This document shows, piece by piece, positions 24,448-34,900 of a DNA stretch of 64,000 bases. Position numbers and translations under genes: made by a program. Source of the stretch: Tethya wilhelma (Eukaryota; Porifera; Demospongiae; Tethyida; Tethyidae); assembly GCA_964030475.1 (NCBI GenBank), contig CAXIPT010000001.1, forward strand, positions 20,385,005-20,449,004, read 5' to 3'. The notes beneath the pieces are model-generated. The model ran no database searches. It was not told the DNA's origin and saw only the letters and a program-made list of their open reading frames with translations. Positions within the stretch are counted from its first letter, which is position 1. The number at the start of each line of letters is the position of its first letter.

Positions 24448-25419
24448 ATGCCAAGTTATCTTAAACACGGTCTCATGGTACTGCTCTTTGCAGTACTACT
24501 CAGTTATAAATCTACTGCTGCATGTGCGGCAGTTATACCACCAACAACGCCGAATTGCGGTAGGTGCCAAGGTGGCGTTCAGAGGACCCAGTGGAACCTG
24601 AGAATGGATGCAATTGACTCCTCACTACGTGCAATTGAGGCTGCTAGCCGACATGTACTCGACTCCATTAACAGGATGAATGTATCAATAACGGTAAGTA
24701 ATATAAATTGCATAACCATTGCTTAAATCTTTATTAATAATATCAAGAATGTATTGAGATTAATCCAAAATGCTAATTTCGTCAATAATTTTAATACAGA
24801 CCTTATTTGGGATTTATCAACGAAGAGAAAATATCCAGGCACCTGAACGCTTTGCAAGAGGAGTGCACACTATGAAATGTTTCGTCCCTATCATTTTGGA
24901 GATCTATTCAAATGAGACAAGGAGAAAATTGTGCGAACGTAACCCTGACAACTACTCTGACAAGTTCCACAATATCACAGGTGAAATGGATGTACTTCTG
25001 AACATCAGAGAAGTGGTGGTCTCCTACAGATCAGTAAACCAATGCATTCCCCCTGAAGCCTCATGTCGAGTTATGGTAAGCCAATTTATTAAAGATTGCT
25101 ACAGAAATTGTCATTAAAAATCTCATCCTGAATCAAAATGCATGCTATAATATGGTCAAGTTATAGTGTGTTCCAAAATTGATTCAATGAAAAGTTTATT
25201 AATAATTATATTTTGAGATAATCCATATCTTGTGGTTCATGATATCTCATGACAGGCTTTTTTAAATATAATTTACACTATCCCTTTAATATTCTATTAT
25301 AGGGTACATCATCTGCAACGGACAATGAAGACCGACGACTGGAAATTCTGAAGAGTGTGACTGAGAACCTCAAACTTTTCATGTCTGCTGATTATTTGAG
25401 AAGTACAGTTTGCAATTAG
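24448..25419 (+). CDS. Small secreted cysteine-containing protein, gene B (paralogue of A)
   Basis: Exons are 24448-24693, 24800-25075 and 25303-25419, all phase 0, giving 212 aa. The signal peptide (LMVLLFAVLLSYKSTAACA) is followed by CGRC, then MKC, KLC, NQCIPPEASC and a terminal CN. The cysteine spacing is that of gene A apart from CGRC versus CTSTC. N-glycosylation sites (NVS, NET, NIT) are present. First-exon length (82 codons) is identical in A and B; exons 2 and 3 differ by whole codons. Divergence is substantial in protein but intron positions and the promoter block are kept, so both copies look under constraint. Function is unknown. It lies about 320 bp upstream of FRA10AC1 on the same strand. 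Confidence 0.75.
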
Positions 25420-25737
25420 CAATCTGTAGAAGCATCTTGCTAGTAGTATAATATTTAATGTGTAATGAAACTTAACGTGAAATGGAATTTTTAAAACATA
25501 TTTATTACTATTTTAATAGTTCTGTATAGGCTTTAAAAGCAGGTAAACTGTATAATTATCATTATATAATTAACAAAGCCAATCTATAATATTATCTATT
25601 AATCATATGAAATTTTGAAAAGTTAAAACCCAACAGAGGGCATGCATGCGAAGCTCGGCGCAGTTCGCGTCTCTTGCGCTCGAGCTCGATTGAGGTGGGT
25701 GGGGCTAACATGCATTCCCTAAATAAAGCACATCAAG

Positions 25738-26754
25738 ATGGCTAGAAAGCATAGAGACGAAGATCTCGACTCTGAGTTTGAATATGCGCCAGAAAAAAGA
25801 AGAAAAACGTGGAGAGACGATCCCATTGCCACGGGAAGGCCTCCAAACGTTTTACACGCGCCTTCCCACTCGGCGTCAGTGCCTTCGAAACAATTCCTTG
25901 TCCAAGAGAGAGACAAAGAAGAATGGAAGGCGAGACGGTACCATTTGCTGGCTATGGATGCCTATTCCCGTCACAAAGCTCTCGTGAACCAATATCTCTT
26001 GACTTGTGGACAAGGAATTGAACATTTTTCACGTTCCACCGAAAAAGACAGAAACGATTATAGCGTCTTGAGGGAACAGCACAAATTTCTCTGGGAAGCA
26101 AACGATAGTGTAGACTCTTGGGAGAAGAAACTAGCCAAGACGTACTATGACAGATTGTTCAAAGAGTATGCCATTGCTGATTTGAGTCGATACAAAGAGA
26201 ATAAAATCGCTCTACGATGGCGCATAGAAAAAGAAGTTGTTGAGGGAAAGGGTCAATTTGCCTGTGGAAACAAACACTGTCTCAGTCGCGAAGAACTTCA
26301 AAGTTGGGAAGTGAATTTCGTCTACTTAGAGCAAGGTGAGAAAAAGAATGCCTTAGTGAAGTTGCGGCTGTGTCCAGAATGCTCGGCAAAGTTAAATTAT
26401 CACTACAAACGTAAATTGTGGAAGAATTCCTCCAAGAAAGATCACAAGAAGCATTCAAAGAAGAGAAAAGGTTCTAAAAAGCACCGTAAAAAACACAGAA
26501 AAAGAGACAGTGAGAGTTCAAGTTGTAAAAAGAAGCACAGAAGGGAAAAGTCGTCAAGCGAATCTGAAGAGGAGTCGTCTTCTGATGATTCTGAGCTTGA
26601 GGATACACCTGGTAAAGTATCATCAGTTTCTGAAGAGGGTACAAGTGGTGCTAGTAACCATGGTGACGAGATCTGGAGTAAACCAGCTGAAGCATTCTTG
26701 GAGAAATCGAAAGAAGACGAGTATGAGGACTATTTCAAAGACATGCTGCTATGA
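25738..26754 (+). CDS. FRA10AC1: FRA10AC1 family nuclear protein, intronless
   Basis: One exon encodes 338 aa. Residues about 50-235 match the FRA10AC1 family: an N-terminal helix-rich part (YHLLAMDAYSRHKALVNQYL, then FLWEANDSVDSWEKKLAKTY) and a four-cysteine region (CGNKHC, then CPECSAKLNYHYKRK) that may bind zinc. The C-terminal ~100 residues are Lys/Arg/His-rich and then Ser/Glu-rich with an acidic end, as in the human protein. FRA10AC1 is a nuclear protein linked to the spliceosomal C complex. The start follows a short AT-rich leader and the N-terminus MARKHRDEDLDSEFEYAPEK is family-like. Intronless structure here contrasts with the multi-exon human gene. A stub of its 5' end lies at 23370. 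Confidence 0.9.
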   Translation: MARKHRDEDLDSEFEYAPEKRRKTWRDDPIATGRPPNVLHAPSHSASVPSKQFLVQERDKEEWKARRYHLLAMDAYSRHKALVNQYLLTCGQGIEHFSRSTEKDRNDYSVLREQHKFLWEANDSVDSWEKKLAKTYYDRLFKEYAIADLSRYKENKIALRWRIEKEVVEGKGQFACGNKHCLSREELQSWEVNFVYLEQGEKKNALVKLRLCPECSAKLNYHYKRKLWKNSSKKDHKKHSKKRKGSKKHRKKHRKRDSESSSCKKKHRREKSSSESEEESSSDDSELEDTPGKVSSVSEEGTSGASNHGDEIWSKPAEAFLEKSKEDEYEDYFKDMLL

Positions 26755-27058
26755 TTTTCTTAAGCTTTATTTTACTGTCTTGTCATTGTTTACATCATAT
26801 TGTTTTATGAATATATATTGAGGTTTAAGTACATGTATAATGAATAACTATATAACAAAGACCATGAATTCTAAAGTTAGTGAACAATATTACTGTAAAT
26901 ATTTGTGATTCTTATTATATTTTCTATTCACACACAATATTATGTGTACAATACTAGCATGATTGTAATAATTCTGGCTAATGATCATCTCTGAGTCAAC
27001 ACTACACATGTTAAAACTATAACTTAATCATCTGATTCAGACTTCATTGCACAACTAG

Positions 27059-30000
27059 CTAATCCTGTGTATTAGTGGCACCATAGTTGCCACTTCGATC
27101 ACTATCAAAAAGAAGCTCACGATTATCATCATCCTCATCGTCCTCTTGGTATCCCCCAACATTTTGAGCCTGTCTTTGCTGTTTGAATCGCTTGTACACC
27201 CAATAACACACTACACACAAAATAGGTGCATACACCAGGACAATCTGTATGTATCCAACAAGGATAAAATCTTGTGCTCTTCCTCCTATATTCGTCTCAC
27301 TTTCAGCATCACATTTCGACTCCTCAAAAGTGGCAAACATGGTCAGTCCATTTATCACCACCAAGTTTAGAACTAGAACTGCATCGAGTATGTTGTGTGC
27401 TCTCTTCTTGTGAGGTTGTGCGATCGCAGTAGCTCCAAGCATCAGACAAAGAAAAAGCTCAGAGATTGAGTAAAATGTGAGTGGTCCTTGACTGAATGCG
27501 TACACTCCAAGAATTGCAATACGATAGACAAAAAAGAGTCCCGCAAAAAACCTCATGTTGTCTTTAAAAGTGGACTGAAAGCAATCAAAAAGTGGCATGA
27601 GCCTGTGAAACCGAAGTGTGCGAAGAGTACACGTCACAACAGGGTGTTCACTGAGTCCACAAAAGGCTAACAAGTTCAGGAGGAGAGGATTGATTAAGAG
27701 TAAAATTGGAGGGACCAGTACAATTGTCATGAGGACTAGTAAAGCTGGGATAGCATACTTGAGATGTTGTTCGCCCAAATAAGGTATGCCCCCATAATAA
27801 GTCATCGTTGTTTCTTGTGGGTTTGCATGGGAATTGCCCGACAAGTCAACTTTTGTGAGAATATGAAATGTAATGTTAGTACACTGAGCGTAACACATGA
27901 TCAAGAAAGCCGATAGCCCGTGTATGATGGACTTTTGCACAGAAATCTTCGGATGCTGGTGTCCTTTCTTCTTCCCGTTACAAAATCTCAAACAGAATTT
28001 TGTGTTCAGTAATCCAATGAGAGAAATCACCAAGAGAAAAGCTGTGACAGTGGTGATGTATTTGAACACCAATATGTCCATCACAGTGGCCTTTTTCCAC
28101 AAGCAAAATGAGAGATGATCAATGCTGAAAAACTCAAAGTCAAAAATGCCATAGATAATAAGATACAAGTCACGTAGTGTATTTAACGGTCCAAATTTTG
28201 CTCTACGATCATCTTTAAAGTGTTTGTAATCGATTGTGAGCTTATCAATGAGTTGACTGAAGAGAATCAACCCAGTAACATTTCCTGTTGTAAAGCTAAC
28301 ATTGAAAGTTATGACTATTGCAAATAAAATAAACATTGGAAAGAGCTCGGAGAGTGTGTAGAACAACATACCAAACTGACAGTGTGTCTCATTGTCGCAT
28401 TTAAAATGCCTCGAGTGATAGAAAACAGTGTAACCTTCCATGCATTGTCCACATACAACACCGTGTCTATATTTCATACACACAACACTATTCAAGTGTT
28501 CGCTACTAATGGGCAAAATGTGAAACTTATAGTTAACGTAATTCAAACGGCAAAATTCAAGAGGACAATAGCCAGTGTAAAGATAGTCAGGATCACGTAT
28601 TGAATTATCACCATGCTCGTGGTTGTAATATCCCACCCAGAACGAATGGCGTATGAATGCACGAAGTGCTGTATCATTGCATCTGATGATTCCCACGTAA
28701 CTTTGCGAACTTTCATCAGCGGAACACTTGCAACTCTTTGACTTGTCGCTATAGAAGTATCCTGGTGGGCATTGCAACAGTGTTACATTAATATTGTAGT
28801 AAACTTCGCGAATTGATCCATACGTAGATAGAAGAACGGTTCCATTGTCTCCTGGATGACCATGCACAACCATTCTACTATCGGATGTGTAATTATCGTG
28901 GACTGAAATGTTCTGACCAGTACGATATTTGGGAACTGCGACAGTAAGTTCTGTGTATACTGTCAAGTTGAATTCATCCTCCAGAGTCAAGTTTACAAAC
29001 ACCGGATATCCAGGATAAACGTCAATAGGCATGGTACTGTCATTAAAACTAAACTTCATTCCTACAGTTGCAAGATGTCTCTCGTCTTGCATATCGTTGA
29101 AAGTGAATGTTCCTATTTTCTTGAAGAAATCGGACAGATTATGTTTGGCTAGATTACCATAGTAACGATAGAAGCATGAATAAAAAGACACTGAGAAAAT
29201 CGAAGAGCCTCCATTACGAGCTGAATTGTTCTCAAAACGAAATGTAATATCAGTATCATGCTTTCTCGATCCATTGTAATCTAAAAAACAACTCCTTCCT
29301 TCCAAAAAATCCCTCTGTTCATTGGAATGATAGTATATGCCACCTCCATTTTCGTAAGCTTGATTGTTTTCGAACGTGAATTGTACACCGTCACTCAACA
29401 GTAGTACAGAAAACCCATACATAGCTATAGCACCACCCAATATACCAGTGTTATTTTGAAACAAAACAATCGAACCAGATTTGAAAACAGCCCTGGCAGA
29501 GTTCAAAAGCAAAGCTGTAAACATATTATTGATGAACGTGTTTTTTCCCAAAAATTCAACAGTGAAACGACTAACAACAAACACACCAGAAGTGACATAC
29601 CCCGTTCCATTGTTAGCATCCCTATACTGAAGGCGATTCCTTTTAATATGGCAATCCTTAAAGACTGGGATGGGAAGAAAACCGGTGCTTAGTTGATCGG
29701 GACGATAAGGAGAAACATCGACAGCCGGACTGTAATAAGCGAAATTCTCCAACCAGGTGCAGTTGTCAAACATCACACTGTCACTAGGTTGAGACTTATA
29801 TTCACTGAACAAGGCAAACACTGCAGTACCTCCTCCATATCGAGCTTTGTTTGATTTGAACATGGTATTGTTGAACCTGACTTTATTCGCTTGTTTGGCA
29901 CTGCTACGTTTATCGTATCCAATCAGTGCACCACCCCCAGCAATGTAGCCAAAATTAGAATCAAAGCGCGAATGATTCACCGTTACGATATTTGTGTCGA

Positions 30001-31027
30001 CATACTCATCTTGAAACTGAATGTGCAGTCCAGCCCCCCAAGGTGCACTATTGTTTCTGAATACACAATCCTTGAGTGACACGTGAATATTCTGACTTCC
30101 ATTGGTAAACAGCACAGACATTGCTCCTCCAAGACCGTAATCTTCCCAATCGCTCAACTTGGACATCAACTTTGGATCGTACTCTATGTAACACGGTGCA
30201 GAATTGTTGTAAAAGAAACAGCTTTCAAAGCTATAGAACGCTGGCAGTTGTGCTGGTGAAGATGGTGGGCCAGAAAATTTAACGTGAATTCCACCAACAA
30301 ATGAATGTTGAACAGAATGTATGTTATGGAGGAATCTCACATGTCGAATGCTAACATTTCCGTAGGTATTAAACAGTGCAAGTCCAGTGCCAGCACTTCC
30401 ATCAAACGTGACATGTTCTAAAGAAACGTTAAGACAATTTTGCACATGAACAGCAGCTGAGAGATTCACCGCACCAGTATCGTTGGTAACACGATAAGCT
30501 CCACAATCAGTTATTGTCACGTTTGATATGTTGAGGGAGCTGACATTTTCAAAGATGAGTCCAACACTAGACCTCGTACAGTTTGTATACGGGTAAAGAG
30601 GAACACAATGCCAATCCCTAGTATTGTGATGATTCTGTCTCTTGCCCCAGTTCTCGTATGGCAGAGAAAAGTTGGGGGAAATACAGCTGTCAGATACAGA
30701 ACACGAAATGTTTGCAGTAGAACTGTTACTGACGCCACTGAGTATAGTGATCCCATTGCAAGACTCAAACTTGGCAGTACTGTTTACTTTCAACGTGGGG
30801 GAATCGATAAAAATGGTGAGATTTGAGCAATTATTTTCACTGTTCAACTCCTTTGAAATGTATTCCAAATGTCGACAAGGTTTTTCACCTCTCAAGCACT
30901 CAATGCTGTCATTTCCATTCAAAGAGTCAACATGAAGTACAAGATTACTTCGTGAAAGAGTCACTGTTGCTATAACTTGCATCTGCACCGTGAAACAGAG
31001 CACACATGCTAGCAAAATAGTGTTCAT
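27059..31027 (-). CDS. Large beta-helix, multi-transmembrane putative receptor, intronless
   Basis: One uninterrupted frame gives 1322 aa from the ATG at 31027; a GTG-initiated extension 21 nt upstream is rejected because the ATG opens a signal peptide (MNTILLACVLCFTVQMQVIA). The extracellular part (about 25-880) begins with VDSLNGNDSIECLRGEKPCR and carries many Asn-Xaa-Ser/Thr sites. Repeated beta-strand units (NVSSLNISNVTITDCGAY, FKSNKARYGGGTAVFAL and similar) are typical of a right-handed parallel beta-helix (pectin-lyase-like). A cysteine-rich stalk follows (CPPGYFYSDKSKSCKC, then GVVCGQCMEGYTVFYHS). From about 885 to 1285 there are several hydrophobic spans, probably seven or so, ending in an acidic cytoplasmic tail (EDDEDDDNRELLF). 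I see no classical GPCR motif. A surface receptor or adhesion role is inference. Similar architecture is, to my knowledge, expanded in sponges. Confidence 0.8.
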   Translation of the reverse strand: MNTILLACVLCFTVQMQVIATVTLSRSNLVLHVDSLNGNDSIECLRGEKPCRHLEYISKELNSENNCSNLTIFIDSPTLKVNSTAKFESCNGITILSGVSNSSTANISCSVSDSCISPNFSLPYENWGKRQNHHNTRDWHCVPLYPYTNCTRSSVGLIFENVSSLNISNVTITDCGAYRVTNDTGAVNLSAAVHVQNCLNVSLEHVTFDGSAGTGLALFNTYGNVSIRHVRFLHNIHSVQHSFVGGIHVKFSGPPSSPAQLPAFYSFESCFFYNNSAPCYIEYDPKLMSKLSDWEDYGLGGAMSVLFTNGSQNIHVSLKDCVFRNNSAPWGAGLHIQFQDEYVDTNIVTVNHSRFDSNFGYIAGGGALIGYDKRSSAKQANKVRFNNTMFKSNKARYGGGTAVFALFSEYKSQPSDSVMFDNCTWLENFAYYSPAVDVSPYRPDQLSTGFLPIPVFKDCHIKRNRLQYRDANNGTGYVTSGVFVVSRFTVEFLGKNTFINNMFTALLLNSARAVFKSGSIVLFQNNTGILGGAIAMYGFSVLLLSDGVQFTFENNQAYENGGGIYYHSNEQRDFLEGRSCFLDYNGSRKHDTDITFRFENNSARNGGSSIFSVSFYSCFYRYYGNLAKHNLSDFFKKIGTFTFNDMQDERHLATVGMKFSFNDSTMPIDVYPGYPVFVNLTLEDEFNLTVYTELTVAVPKYRTGQNISVHDNYTSDSRMVVHGHPGDNGTVLLSTYGSIREVYYNINVTLLQCPPGYFYSDKSKSCKCSADESSQSYVGIIRCNDTALRAFIRHSFWVGYYNHEHGDNSIRDPDYLYTGYCPLEFCRLNYVNYKFHILPISSEHLNSVVCMKYRHGVVCGQCMEGYTVFYHSRHFKCDNETHCQFGMLFYTLSELFPMFILFAIVITFNVSFTTGNVTGLILFSQLIDKLTIDYKHFKDDRRAKFGPLNTLRDLYLIIYGIFDFEFFSIDHLSFCLWKKATVMDILVFKYITTVTAFLLVISLIGLLNTKFCLRFCNGKKKGHQHPKISVQKSIIHGLSAFLIMCYAQCTNITFHILTKVDLSGNSHANPQETTMTYYGGIPYLGEQHLKYAIPALLVLMTIVLVPPILLLINPLLLNLLAFCGLSEHPVVTCTLRTLRFHRLMPLFDCFQSTFKDNMRFFAGLFFVYRIAILGVYAFSQGPLTFYSISELFLCLMLGATAIAQPHKKRAHNILDAVLVLNLVVINGLTMFATFEESKCDAESETNIGGRAQDFILVGYIQIVLVYAPILCVVCYWVYKRFKQQRQAQNVGGYQEDDEDDDNRELLFDSDRSGNYGATNTQD

Positions 31028-31990
31028 TGTCACTTTATCTTGAATCACTAAATAAAATTATGTATACTGGCTAACCAAGTCTTAACTATTAAATTTACTG
31101 TTGAACTCTAACCTTAATAAATCATAAACACTGGCTGGCAACAGTGGAATAGCATATACTCATATTAAAAGCAGCATCCACTGTAAGCAGTATTGATATA
31201 TGGCTCACAGGAAACTACACTGAAACAATAACAACAATTATTATCATGATAATGTTATCTTTCAGTGTTTTTTCTATCTCCTCTTCTAAATAGCACACCA
31301 TTAGTTCAGTACTTTTATGATGCAATACCCATGTCAGCTAGGCTCTCCCCCAGCTGCCATGGGGATGTACGGCTATTATATAGTCACAATATTGTAAGGA
31401 TGTTTGTTGTTTTTATTTTAGCAAAAAACATGTATATGTATGTATATAGCTGATATCAAAGCATGCACGATTGATTATAAATAAGTCAAGTTTGTTTAGC
31501 TAAGCATAAGACAAAAAGCCATCCACATATTGAAAACAACTTGTTCACAAGTAGATTCATATAGTATATATAGTATACATGTAACAATATTGATGTAAAA
31601 AGTATGACGCCTAAATACATCGACAAAGGAATGTAGTGATACTGTGTTTATATATCAGTATGCAACAGACTGCTTCCAACAAACACCAACCCACCATTAA
31701 TTTTGCAGAGGGTATTTACATCTAGTATAGATGCATGGGGGTGCATATGCATAGGAATAGCATAGAAACTCCCCAGTTGCTGTAATATACACACAATATA
31801 CTTACATGCATGGACAGAAGATTGAACAAACCAGCTCCAATAAACATCATGCATGATACTAACATTTTAGCATTGAAAATAGTAATACATATACAGCCAT
31901 GATTACCAGCACACACAAAAGCTCAGTTTACAACTTGATAATAATATTATTACTATAGTAAATAAACATAAATTCAAGTATTTTTTTTTA
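31028..31990. other. Intergenic region between SASS6 3' end and beta-helix receptor start
   Basis: This AT-rich stretch should hold the receptor promoter and the SASS6 3' UTR. A polyT run lies at 31982-31990 beside the SASS6 stop. The short open frames are not supported. Confidence 0.5.
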
Positions 31991-34900
31991 TTAGTGGGTG
32001 GAATTGGGTAAATACGCTGACAACAATGGATGATTAGATGGTCTCACACCAGTAGAGGAAGCAATGGGTGGTGGGTGTGGTCCAGTGGGTGGAGTCTTCC
32101 TCAAGCCACCAGTGACAAGTGGGTGTGGTTTCAGTCCTGGCGTGACTACCGAAGGAGGGTGATCTAGGTTACTGGCTGTGTTTGAGGGTGCGGACACTTG
32201 AGGAAGATATTTCGGGTCAAGCCACGGTTCATCACCTGGCTTGGAGGACTTGGGGGAAGGATCTGGAGAAATATATATTATGTGTGTGTAAATTAGCAGC
32301 AGCTAAAACTCATGACCTTACTAAATAAATTGTTTAGAAATGAAGAATTACAACATAACAACTCAGCTCATATGCTATAGTGTGGGCCTTTCAGGCAAAT
32401 AAAGATTATACTATATGAAATAATGGATCATGGTATTATGCCATTTTTCCATACACTAGGGTTTACATTAAAAAGCAACAGCAATTGGTGTATAACCAGA
32501 TTCGGATTTCAAGTTTTCTTCAACTACCTGTGCTCTTGTTCATTGGTGAGCCGACACTCCTCCCAGAGCTGTTAGCCGAGAGAGAGTGGGCAGAGAGCGG
32601 GGAAGGCACAGGTATACCGCTCGCCTTCTTGTTGGGACCTTTAAAGAGGATCTGTTGCTGCTGATAGTGTGCTTTATTTGGAATGTGATACTGTTGTACA
32701 TTCTCCTGATTCGATATGGTCCCCAACACTTGCCGTTGAGGTAGCTGAGATGGTGGGTGTGGCACTTGGGGGTGTGGTCCCTGACCGGATGTAGTAGAAC
32801 TTGTTGGTGTGCTACTATACTGAGGCTATAATACAGAAAGAGAATTTCAAAAAAAATGAAGCTTTTTAAAAGCTTACAACTATTTTTTGCGATCTGAACT
32901 TCAACTTACTCTGTATTGAGCATAGAGTCCAAGGGTGCCTGTGACAGGGTGGGGGTGTGACTGTGTGTGGGTCACAACAGGCGAGGGACGGATGGTGGAG
33001 AGGGTGTCGACCCCGGAGGGGGGAACTCCTGTCGTTAGCCTCGACGAGCCACGATGACCGATCATCTGTTCGTTCATTTGTTTGTTGAGCCACGTAATCA
33101 CTAAAGTGAGGTAGAAATGAGAAGAGAAAGGAGAAAGCAGTGAAAGTTTTGGAAAGATATTGGACACATACAAATAGCCTCATTCTATATACCCAAGCTC
33201 CTTCTGGTAAGCATTAGAAACAGTGAGTGAGAGGACAAGGATCCTAGATATGAGGAGTGTGGCTCGCTTCACTCGTAATACAGTAACTGGGCAGTGAAAG
33301 GTAACCATGCTGCATTGGTATGCATGCACTGCTCCTCTTTGCAATTTGGCCAGCTCAGCAATTTACCTCACTATGTGATGTCACAGACAACCCTTTTCCA
33401 ACTTCCGCCATTTTTGTAATCGGCTGGCAAAGAAACTCGTTTATTAATATCTGGCTAGCTGGTGAAAGTGAAAGTTCTCCTCTCCCTAAGCTTCATTTAC
33501 GCCACTGGTAAGCCTCGTCAGCTATCTCAAAAACAGTCAGCCATACTTGTAGTGCCAGTGATTCTATCCTAGGCTAGCACTATCTAAGCTAGCTCTCTAG
33601 ACACACTTCATAGCTTGCATTTTACAAAATCTAGAGAAAAAGTAGCGTTTTAGCTCGAGATCACATCACTTCTAGTGACCTTCCGTTACACACACAACTT
33701 AATTTGCTAATACCACAGATCGGGAAATTTTTGTAGTTCAAAAATTTCGTATGATACTGCATTTACGAAAATTAAAATCTGCGAAAATTTATTTTACGAA
33801 ATATTTTAGACACGAAAATTTCCCGATCTACAGTTTTAATGATAGTCTCATAAACTAGCAGCCTTCCTTCTCCACTCACAATACAAGGGAAAAAATGAGG
33901 TTTGGCTTGCCACTCATGGTCACAAGTTGCAAGTTGCTTGCGACCGAAGTAGCGAGCCAAACTAAGGAAAATGTGGAAACGTGTGTGGCTGGTATGAGAC
34001 ACATAGACACGTACCGTTCTCATTTGTCTTTAGCTGCTCTGTGCTCTCCTCCAACTTTGCTTTCATCTCTTCCATCGATTCCTCCATTTTCTTTTGCTGC
34101 AGTTGACAATCACATGGTATAATAATATTCATATTACTTTCTGATCGGTAGATGAAAGAGTATGGCTAGGATTTTAAATGCTCTGGTTAAGCTGTAAATA
34201 TTATTGAGAAACGAAGGAAAACTCTGTGACTCAGCTGGGAATCNTTGCTTATACCGTAGATTGGGAAATTTTTGTAGCTTAAAATTTTTCGTATGACACT
34301 GTATTTACGAAAATTAAAATCTGCTCAAACGTGAACTTTTGAACATGACGACCCGTCAAAAATTTTTGTATGATACCGTATTCACAAAAATTAAATGTAC
34401 GAAAATTTATTTTACAAAATATTTTAGACACAAAAATTTCCCGATCTACAGTTTTAATGATAGTCTCAAAAACTAGCAGCCGTCCTTCTCCACTCACAAT
34501 ACAAGAAAAAAGAGAAGTTTGGCTTGCCACTTCAGTCGCAAGTTGCAAGTCGCTTGCGACTGAACTGGAAAGCCAAACTAAGGAAAAGGTATAGGTATGT
34601 ATGTACAGTATGAGACACATAGACACAAACCGTTTTCATTTGTCTTTAGCTGCTCTCTGCTCTCCTCCAACTTTGTTTTCATCTCTTCCATCGATTCCTC
34701 CATTTTCTTTTGCTGCAGTTGATAATCACATGGTATAATAATATTCATATTACTTTCTGATCGGTAGATGAAAGTGTATGGCTAGGATTTTAAATGCTCT
34801 GGTTAAGCTGCAAATGTTACTGAGAAATGAAGAAAAACTCCGTGACTCAGCTGGGAATCGAACACAAGACCTCCCGATTACTGGTCGGACACTCTTGCCA

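Larger units (their letters stand above)
33716..34862. repeat. Tandem duplication of ~0.55-0.6 kb carrying a SASS6 exon
   Basis: Copy 1 (about 33716-34248) and copy 2 (about 34252-34862) each contain, in order, a MITE, a conserved spacer (CTAGCAGCCTTCCTTCTCCA in one, CTAGCAGCCGTCCTTCTCCA in the other), SASS6 exon 13, and SINE sequence ending in GACTCAGCTGGGAATC. An N at 34244 lies at the junction. Confidence 0.85.

Noticed and set aside
27488..30935. Several plus-strand frames across the beta-helix receptor
   Set aside because: They are antisense shadows of the 1322-aa minus-strand gene.
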